Shown one piece after another: positions 55,926 through 64,000 of a stretch of DNA of 64,000 nt. Under the pieces are notes generated by a model that did not search any database, was not told where the DNA came from, and worked only from the letters and a program-made list of their open reading frames with translations. The stretch spans positions 1-64,000 of the forward strand of contig JAXGGA010004426.1 in the NCBI GenBank assembly GCA_038373865.1, written 5' to 3'. Within the stretch, counting starts at the first letter, position 1, and every line of letters starts with the position of its first letter. Origin of the DNA: Uloborus plumipes. Lineage: Eukaryota > Arthropoda > Arachnida > Araneae > Uloboridae. The position numbers and the translations under genes are program-made.

Positions 55926-57320
55926 GGCTTCAATGATAAATGAGTCTTGATTTGTTGCAATACTAACATGATGATTATTATTCTTCCAAAATTTCAAACA
56001 TATTAGCAATATTTTTACATATGTTGCAATATTTCAATAGGTAAATACAATAATTCCAATAACTTATTGTCACTGATCAAGGGGAGTAAAAAGCAAAATT
56101 ATATTTGAACTTTCGTTCTTTTTCACGCAGTCTCTTTTCTTTGTTCTGTAACGAGGTACATGCTATGAGGCTATTGAAACTTTTATGTTTCTGAATCAAT
56201 CCTGTAGATTAATAATAATTGGTAACCTTATGTTCATTTCAGTTGCGTATTTTCACCATTTTGATCTTGAATTTCTGCCGTTTTAATCAAAACATTATTT
56301 AATTTCGTAAGTTTTGTTTGTCTGAATGTACTCATTTGGAATTGTTCCCAAGTTGATATTGTGTTTCCCTATCTCCTCGACGTACTTCAGAAAAGTGTGA
56401 AAATTCTTATAAAAGAGAGAGAGAGAAACATGCAGTTAAAAATGCTTTGCTGTTTTTAGTAGGTCACAAAGCAAAAACTACCTCAATAAATTCGATAATT
56501 AACTATTACAAATGTTGAAGGAAGTAGGATTTTCCTTTAAATGATCGGCTTTACCCCCCTTTCCCTTAAATTCCCTAAAAATAATGCAATGTAACCAGCT
56601 GCTTGAAAAGCGGTATTTTTGTCTTCGATCGATTGAACTTATTAGCGACTAAATTTTAAAGTAGACTATTTTTCCTGTGTCCGAACCTCTTTTTTTGACA
56701 TTTTTCCTCTCTTAACAAAACAGTATTTTTTTCTCTCTCTCTCTCTCTTTTTTTTTTTTTTTTTGAGAACTATAAATATTGCAGGAAATCCTGCTGCGAA
56801 GCGAACGATCGAACGTTACCATTAGTGACGTAGAATTCAAGGTAGTCTGCTCATCTCTGCCAGTCTAATCACGTTCTTTCGGAATAGCAGACAATCTTGT
56901 TTCAACGTTGTCTAGTAGTAGTATGAAAAAAGGAAGGTAAATGAATGAAATTGAAATTGATGAAACTGAGGAAACACGTTTTTGAGCTTTAAAAGTATTT
57001 GACTAAATCATATGACAATGAATGACGATTTCAGAAGAACACAGATTATGATTCGTTTAGAATCAAAACCTGTTAAGTTCATTTTTAATTTTATTAAAAA
57101 AAATATAAGTTTAAAAGCTCTTTTATCTGTGGCTTAAAGGCGACAGATCGAAAATCAATAGATCTCAACAAAGAGTGAAAATAAAATAAGGGTTTTTAAT
57201 CAAAACCCCTTTAAATCCAGTTTCGCAATCGGAACTATGGAATTTGAGAAATCGACTTAACATGTTTTGGATTTAAAAGACTCATACGGAAGTCAAAGAA
57301 AATATATATAAATATATATA
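55926..57320. other. intron, nothing bounded; (GA)n, (CT)n and TA tracts
   Basis: A short (GA)n lies near 56416-56427 and (CT)n then poly-T near 56733-56764. Patch 56790-56930 is of mixed composition with no frame. The final ~20 bp are TA-rich, leading into the first Helitron. Confidence 0.35.
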
Positions 57321-58892
57321 TCTATATATATAAAGATGACGGTGTTCGTTTGTCGTTTGTACGTTTGTAACCGCTGGCCAGAAGCCCCCACAGCACCTAC
57401 AGACCTGAAACTTGGCTCAAAAATTCGAACGTACCCCGCCCTCGTGCACCTCGAAGCCCAAATTTTTAATTTCGAATTAAGTTATTTTTAAATTAATTAA
57501 TTAGTCTCATTTTTGGTGTATCCGCCATAATTGAGAGGGGAAAACCTCGCCCCACCCCAAAACATTATATATCGTTGGAAAGGGTTTTTTTTTCTGAAAA
57601 AGAAAAGTTTTAGCACGTTTCTGTCCGTTAATTAGGACAGGAGATATTAATTAATCAAATTTAGTCAATTTTCAAGGCCTAACTCTACGCAGAACTGAAA
57701 CACTAGAGCCATTTTCCTGATCAGCTGCTCTTTTGTCCCTGAAGTTACTTTGTGGTTTAAATTTGCGTATAGATTTAAGCCTTGAAAATTTATTCAATTT
57801 GATTAATTAATATCTCCTGTTACTTACTTAACTTTCTGTCTCTTATATTTATTTGGCGAATTGATTTAAACTTTAACATGACTTTAAGTGGAATTTAAAA
57901 GGTTGTGGAGCGCATTTGAACTAAAGGATATAATATTTTTTCTTCAGAGGAGGTTAAAGTGAATTTAAATTTATTAAGTTGACTTCCTCAAAATTCGGGG
58001 TTCCCGAAAATGTCACAATGGAACTATCATTGTTAAAAATTTAGGGATGGCTATTCAGTTCCTCTTCGCATTTGGCGTCGTAAAGTTTGGCGACAATCAG
58101 GAAATTTACCAAACCTCCCAGCCAGTGAAACACTACTTTCTCCAACTCAAAGAAAAATAAAACGGTCTGGGAAGGAACAGTAGTTGTTTGCAGTTTAAAG
58201 CGTATTTTATTGCATGTTTAAAACATGTATTTAATGCACTAAATTTTTAATAATAATAGTTCCATTCTGACATTTTCTGTAACACCGCTATTCAGTTAAC
58301 CGGGAAATTTTCCAAACTTCCCGGCCAGTGAAATCTTGATTATTTGAGAGTCACTGTTAGATTGTAATCACTTCAAAGAGATGGTACGAAAGACATTATA
58401 TTTCTTTCCTTTTAATGTTCACATTAAAATCATGGAAGAATGGTTGTAGCTGATCTACCTGATACAATCGGTTCCCTATGTTAATAAATTTAGATTTGGC
58501 GACCAATTTTACATTGAAATTACGGTTAAATCGGTGAATTATATTAAATTTCAAGGGCAATATTGCTGTGGTCGTTGAGAGTTTTCGAAAATCTTGGCTC
58601 TACAGTTGTGTCAAAAGTTCCATTGAAACGTAAAAATTTCGCTAAAAATAAATAAGTTCCTCACACACACACGAAAAGAAGAAAAAAGTCTTTAAAACTA
58701 AAATAATCCTCGCATTGAACACTACAAACTGAAATGGCATTAAAAGTGTCATCAATATATTTTAAAAGGTCGTGGTGCACATTTGAATTAAAGAATATAA
58801 TAATTTTACTTAAGAGGGTGGAGTGAATTTAAATTTATTCAGTTGACTTTCTGTACTTTTTTGCACGGGCATCGCCGTGCGGGTACTGCTAG
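57321..58892 (+). mobile_element. Helitron family A, copy 1
   Basis: Begins TC at 57321 (TCTATATATATAAAGATGAC) and ends with hairpin GCACGGGCATCGCCGTGC about 10 bp before the terminal CTAG (58889-58892), followed by T. 5' TC, 3' hairpin plus CTRR, no inverted ends and insertion between A and T define Helitrons. The 1572 bp have no Rep or helicase frame, so it is non-autonomous. Confidence 0.85.
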
Positions 58893-59064
<172 letters not shown>

Positions 59065-60632
59065 TCTATATATATAAAGATGACGGTGTTCGTTTGTCGT
59101 TTGTACGTTTGTAACCGCTGGCCAGAAGCCCCCACAGCACCTACAGACCTGAAACTTGGCTCAAAAATTCGAACGTACCCCGCCCTCGTGCACCTCGAAG
59201 CCAAATTTTTAATTTCGAATTAGTTATTTTTAAATTAATTAATTAGTCTCATTTTTGGTGTATCCGCCATAATTGAGGGGGGAAAACCTTCCCCACCCCA
59301 AAACATTATATATCGTTGGAAAGGGTTTTTTTTTCTGAAAAAGAAAAGTTTTAGCACGTTTCTGTCCGTTAATTAGGACAGGAGATATTAATTAATCAAA
59401 TTTAGTCAATTTTCAAGGCCTAACTCTACGCAGAACTGAAACACTAGAGCCATTTTCCTGATCAGCTGCTCTTTTGTCCCTGAAGTTACTTTGTGGTTTA
59501 AATTTGCGTATAGATTTAAGCCTTGAAAATTTATTCAATTTGATTAATTAATATCTCCTGTTACTTACTTAACTTTCTGTCTCTTATATTTATTTGGCGA
59601 ATTGATTTAAACTTTAACATGACTTTAAGTGGAATTTAAAAGGTTGTGGAGCGCATTTGAACTAAAGGATATAATATTTTTTCTTCAGAGGAGGTTAAAG
59701 TGAATTTAAATTTATTAAGTTGACTTCCTCAAAATTCGGGGTTCCCGAAAATGTCACAATGGAACTATCATTGTTAAAAATTTAGGGATGGCTATTCAGT
59801 TCCTATTCGCATTTGGCGTCGTAGAGTTTGGCGACAATCAGGAAATTTACCAAACCTCCCAGCCAGTGAAACACTACTTTCTCCAACTCAAAGAAAAATA
59901 AAACGGTCTGGGAAGGAACAGTAGTTGTTTGCAGTTTAAAGCGTATTTTATTGCATGTTTAAAACATGTATTTAATGCACTAAATTTTTAATAATAATAG
60001 TTCCATTCTGACATTTTCTGTAACACCGCTTTTCAGTTAACCGGGAAATTTTCCAAACTTCCCGGCCAGTGAAATCTTGATTATTTGAGAGTCACTGTTA
60101 GATTGTAATCACTTCAAAGAGATGGTACGAAAGACATTATATTTCTTTCCTTTTAATGTTCACATTAAAATCATGGAAGAATGGTTGTAGCTGATCTACC
60201 TGATACAATCGGTTCCCTATGTTAATAAATTTAGATTTGGCGACCAATTTTACATTGAAATTACGGTTAAATCGGTGAATTATATTAAATTTCAAGGGCA
60301 ATATTGCTGTGGTCGTTGAGAGTTTTCGAAAATCTTGGCTCTACAGTTGTGTCAAAAGTTCCATTGAAACGTAAAAATTTCGCTAAAAATAAATAAGTTC
60401 CTCACACACACACGAAAAGAAGAAAAAAGTCTTTAAATCTAAAATAATCCTCGCATTGAACACTACAAACTGAAATGGCATTAAAAGTGTCATCAATATA
60501 TTTTAAAAGGTCGTGGTGCACATTTGAATTAAAGAATATAATAATTTTACTTAAGAGGGTGGAGTGAATTTAAATTTATTCAGTTGACTTTCTGTACTTT
60601 TTTGCACGGGCATCGCCGTGCGGGTACTGCTA

Positions 60633-60633
<1 letters not shown>
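59065..60633 (+). mobile_element. Helitron family A, copy 2
   Basis: Same ends as copy 1 (TC at 59065; hairpin, then CTAG at 60630-60633), same orientation, 1569 bp. By eye only around ten scattered differences separate the two over ~1.57 kb, so they are recent relatives. Confidence 0.86.

Positions 60634-60717
<84 letters not shown>
60634..60717. repeat. (TA)n tract
   Basis: About 84 bp of pure TA directly after the CTAG end of Helitron A copy 2 and directly before the palindromic element, whose TA target duplication it supplies. Confidence 0.9.
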
Positions 60718-60720
<3 letters not shown>

Positions 60721-61368
60721 GGTGTCCACTCCAATCGTGGACCAATAGCTAATTTCTAAACCGTTAGAGATAAGCATATAGTTTATTTAGGAAAAAATCT
60801 CCAAATTTTGAAAGGAATTTTGGGTCTATTCAATGTTTTTCAAAAAATCAAATTTTGAAAGAGTTACGAAATTTAAATTTTTATACAGCCCCCCAGTCCT
60901 ATCAATCATATTTAGTAAAACATTCTTGACACTGTAACGTTTAAAACTAAAAAAAAATCACTCTTCTACCACAAAAATTGACCGAGTTATGACGTTTTGA
61001 AAAATCAAGATTTTGCATTATTTCATGACGTCATCGAGAGATCTCTTATGGGACCGTATGCGGAATCCTTCAAAATCTTGATTTTTCAAAACGTCATAAC
61101 TCGGTCAATTTTTGTGGTAGAAGAGTGATTTTTTTTTAGTTTTAAACGTTACAGTGTCAAGAATGTTTTACTAAATATGATTGATAGGACTGGGGGGCTG
61201 TATAAAAATTTAAATTTCGTAACTCTTTCAAAATTTGATTTTTTGAAAAACATTGAATAGACCCAAAATTCCTTTCAAAATTTGGAGATTTTTTCCTAAA
61301 TAAATTATATGCTTATCTCTAACGGTTTAGAAATTAGCTATTGGTCCACGATTGGAGTGGACACCCTG
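60718..61368. mobile_element. 651-bp near-perfect palindrome (mariner-type TIR element)
   Basis: The left arm 60718-61014 and right arm 61072-61368 are inverted copies of 297 bp with only one difference noticed by eye (AGCATATAGTTT versus its counterpart). The spacer is 57 bp. The ends are CAGGGTGTCC and GGACACCCTG inside TA, typical of Tc1/mariner-type elements. No open frame of note. The spacer contains TGACGTCA. Confidence 0.88.
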
Positions 61369-61604
61369 TATATATATAAAATTCTCCTGTCACAGTTTTC
61401 GTTGCCATACTCCTCCGAAACGGCTTGACCGATTTTGATGAAATTTTTTGTGCTTATCCAGTATCTATGAGAATCGGCCAACATCTATTTTTCATCCCCC
61501 TAAATGTTAGGGGTAGTCCACTCCTAAATTTTTTTTGTTCGCACATCACATCTGATCTACTGAACTAAAACAATATGTGTTATCGTAAATCCTTACTTCA
61601 ATGA

Positions 61605-61677
61605 GTGACCCGATGGTCAAGTGGTTAGGCGCGTCAGGTTGAAGTTCCTGATGGAATGAGATCGAATCCAGGTCCGC
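61605..61677 (+). repeat. tRNA-like sequence (tRNA pseudogene or SINE head)
   Basis: Box A-like TGGTCAAGTGGTTAGGCGC and box B-like GATCGAATCC are spaced as in a tRNA. A 5-bp stem TCAGG/CCTGA encloses TTGAAGTT, an 8-base loop with GAA. The loop is one base too long, and the acceptor stem does not pair well. It is therefore read as a tRNA-derived relic, followed by a T-rich stretch. Confidence 0.45.
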
Positions 61678-62355
61678 AAGGGTTTTTTCGAACAGCTGCA
61701 TGTTTTTTTTTTTTTTTTTGAATGATTTTAATGATTGTAATGTCCTTATGCAGGTACATCCCCTCATGGGGATCTACCCCATATTTTTTTATAGTACAAA
61801 ATGACAGTTTTGGTCGGATCTTTGTTAAAATTGGCAATGGGGTCCTTCGATGCTGTAGAATTTTCTTATGGACGTTTGTGCCATTTTTGGGGGCTTTGAA
61901 TCGATTGTGGCAATAAATGGTTTTGATTTGCGGCACTTATATTAATTTTTCAAAAATTATATACACTATCAATTATATTATGTTAATTTTTGTACCTTTA
62001 TAAAATTCTGTATTTTATATCTTGCATTTACGTCAATTCAAGGTAAAATTAAAAGTCAAAAATTCTGAAGAAGATAAATATATGTTAAAAATTAAATAAA
62101 CTATTTTTGTGATTTTCATATTGGTTGTGACCAAAAAACATCATTACAAACAAATAAAATGTATCAAACACCGTGAGTGTTGAGTTATTAGGCAAAATCT
62201 GCTGTATAAAGTTTTTTTTCACTGCTAGAGGGGGGGGGGGGTATGAACGACCATTAAAGTGACACAAATTTTTAAAAAATAAAGGTGGGATCTCCAATTA
62301 TCTTGCTTCGTAATTTGAACTGTGCAACGGTACGCGATTAGTCATTCAAAAATTA

Positions 62356-62682
62356 ATGAAAAACGTGATCGAAGCCAGGGTTTTAATTGGCAAGTTCAGA
62401 GGTGAAAATATACTAATACCACGGATTCCTATTATACCTACAGATGTGCCAATTCCATTCAAACGTATTCAGTTTCCGATTAGATTGGCATTTGCAATGA
62501 CTATCAACAAATCCCAAGGTCAAACGATGTCTGTTTGTGGCTTAGATTTGAGAACACCATGTTTTTCACACGGACAATTATACGTGGCATGCTCTCGAGT
62601 GGGTAAATCATCCAGTTTGTTTGTGTTAGCTAAAGATGGACTAACAAAAAATATTGTTCACGCTATAGCATTAAGAGATTGA
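62356..62682 (+). pseudogene. Helitron Rep/helicase, C-terminal fragment (Pif1-like)
   Basis: The 108-residue frame contains IPFKRIQFPIRLAFAMTINK, then SQGQT and LYVACSRV. These are the late motifs of Pif1/RecD-type SF1 helicases, found at the end of the Helitron RepHel protein that unwinds DNA during rolling-circle transposition. The nuclease domain and helicase motifs I-IV are missing. The stop lies ~290 bp before the 3' hairpin, the expected spacing. It is a fragment of a deleted copy. Confidence 0.82.
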
Positions 62683-62970
62683 TATTGTTTATTTGTGTTA
62701 CTGTCGTAATTGTTTAATTAATGATATATAATTTTAAGGAATAAATAATAATAACTTAAAAATAAATGTTTGCCTTTTGTTATTTTTATATTCCCGCATC
62801 GTTCACAGCGCTCCATGCTTATTTCACGCATATACCACATTCTTACATACATACAATATACACATTCTACCATACATACATACTTACAATAAGTAAGCTA
62901 TTTTTTGTCAACACTAGAAATTACTAGGAAATTATTTATATGGCAAAACAACGTTTGCCTTGTCAACTAG

Positions 62971-62982
62971 TATATATATATA
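62971..62982. repeat. short TA linker between Helitrons B and A
   Basis: A dozen bases of TATATA join the CTAG end of Helitron B to the TC start of the next Helitron A copy. Confidence 0.8.
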
Positions 62983-64000
62983 TCTATATATATAAAGATG
63001 ACGGTGTTCGTTTGTCGTTTGTACGTTTGTAACCGCTGGCCAGAAGCCCCCACAGCACCTACAGACCTGAAACTTGGCTCAAAAATTCGAACGTTCCCCG
63101 CCCTCGTGCACCTCGAAGCCCAAATTTTTAATTTCGAATTAGTTATTTTTAAATTAATTAATTAGTCTCATTTTTGGTGTATCCGCCATAATTCAGGGGG
63201 GAAAACCTTCCCCCACCCCAAAAAATTATATATCGTTGAAAAGGGTTTTTTTTTCTGAAAAAGAAAAGTTTTAGCACGTTTCTGTCCGTTAATTAGGACA
63301 GGAGATATTAATTAATCAAATTTAGTCAATTTTCAAGGCCTAACTCTACGCAGAACTGAAACACTAGAGCCATTTTCCTGATCAGCTGCTCTTTTGTCCC
63401 TGAAGTTACTTTGTGGTTTAAATTTGCGTATAGATTTAAGCCTTGAAAATTTATTCAATTTGATTAATTAATATCTCCTGTTACTTACTTAACTTTCTGT
63501 CTCTTATATTTATTTGGCGAATTGATTTAAACTTTAACATGACTTTAAGTGGAATTTAAAAGGTTGTGGAGCGCATTTGAACTAAAGGATATAATATTTT
63601 TTCTTCAGAGGAGGTTAAAGTGAATTTAAATTTATTAAGTTGACTTCCTCAAAATTCGGGGTTCCCGAAAATGTCACAATGGAACTATCATTGTTAAAAA
63701 TTTAGGGATGTCTATTCAGTTCCTCTTCGCATTTGGCGTCGTAAAGTTTGGCGACAATCAGGAAATTTACCAAACCTCCCAGCCAGTGAAACACTACTTT
63801 CTCCAACTCAAAGAAAAATAAAACGGTCTGGGAAGGAACAGTAGTTGTTTGCAGTTTAAAGCGTATTTTATTGCATGTTTAAAACATGTATTTAATGCCG
63901 CCATCACTAAATTTTTAATAATAATAGTTCCATTCTGACATTTTCTGTAACACCGCTGTTCAGTTAACCGGGAAATTTTCCAAACTTCCCGGCCAGTGAA
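62983..64000 (+). mobile_element. Helitron family A, copy 3 (cut by window end)
   Basis: TC at 62983 with the same first ~1 kb as copies 1 and 2, in the same orientation. It has a few substitutions and a 7-bp insertion near 63898-63905 (GCCGCCATCACT for GCACT). The 3' end lies beyond the window. Confidence 0.85.

Larger units (their letters stand above)
61369..62970 (+). mobile_element. Helitron family B, internally deleted, with helicase tail
   Basis: The left part (TATATATAAAATTCTCCTGT, then CACAG and ACGGCTTGACCGATTTTGAT) is a well-known Helitron 5' style. The right end has hairpin GGCAAAACAACGTTTGCC, then TTGTCAACTAG with CTAG at 62967-62970 before T. The 5' TC is not visible because the palindromic element sits directly against it. 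It carries the last third of the helicase (62356-62682). Confidence 0.75.

Noticed and set aside
61605..61677. Functional tRNA-Phe (GAA) gene
   Set aside because: The anticodon loop would have eight bases and the acceptor stem does not pair well, so it is listed only as a tRNA-like relic.

Overview
The window looks like nuclear DNA of an arthropod, most likely a chelicerate such as a spider. It is about 70% A+T, genes are split by introns of 0.3 to more than 20 kb, exons have GT-AG borders, and the spaces are filled with DNA transposons, Helitrons and tRNA-derived SINEs. The clade is inferred from gene structure and repeat style; no species-specific marker was found. Nothing here is bacterial or viral.

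Two protein-coding genes are supported, both on the + strand. Gene 1 (4002-16768 coding, 3' UTR to about 17.9 kb) is the 3' part of a bromodomain protein, best matched to CECR2. Ten exons join in one continuous frame (3051 nt, 1016 residues plus stop). They give a basic helical N-terminal part, a complete acetyl-lysine-reading bromodomain, and a long Ser/Asn/Gln-rich tail. Its 5' exons lie left of the window. Gene 2 starts at a GC-rich island (about 38.9-39.26 kb). Its single visible coding exon (39161-39260) encodes the start of a BRSK/SAD kinase (Drosophila sff family) and ends inside the glycine-rich loop. The remaining 24.7 kb appears to be its first coding intron, so the rest of the kinase lies beyond the right edge.

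The rest is layered mobile DNA, and many borders can be read directly. There are at least six TTAA-flanked piggyBac-like elements, one keeping a transposase cysteine-rich tail. hAT elements carry 8-bp duplications (5504-6529, 19647-20264, 25962-27572, 43219-43371). There are TA-flanked pogo/mariner-like elements, five nearly identical copies of a 144-bp MITE, a second foldback MITE family whose inverted ends begin with a CTGTACCTCAG motif, and a tRNA-derived SINE with a 12-bp duplication. A degenerate ~72-bp minisatellite of about 28 units starts just after the BRSK exon. The right end (57.3-64 kb) is a head-to-tail run of Helitrons: three copies of one non-coding family, one Helitron with the last ~108 residues of its Pif1-like helicase, and a 651-bp almost perfect palindrome between them.

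I found no undescribed enzymatic or defence system. The most striking features are structural: the Helitron run in (TA)n, the giant palindrome, the length-invariant 144-bp MITE with an empty-site paralogue, and the nested insertions. The two genes have no evident functional link; one is a chromatin reader and the other a neuronal polarity kinase.
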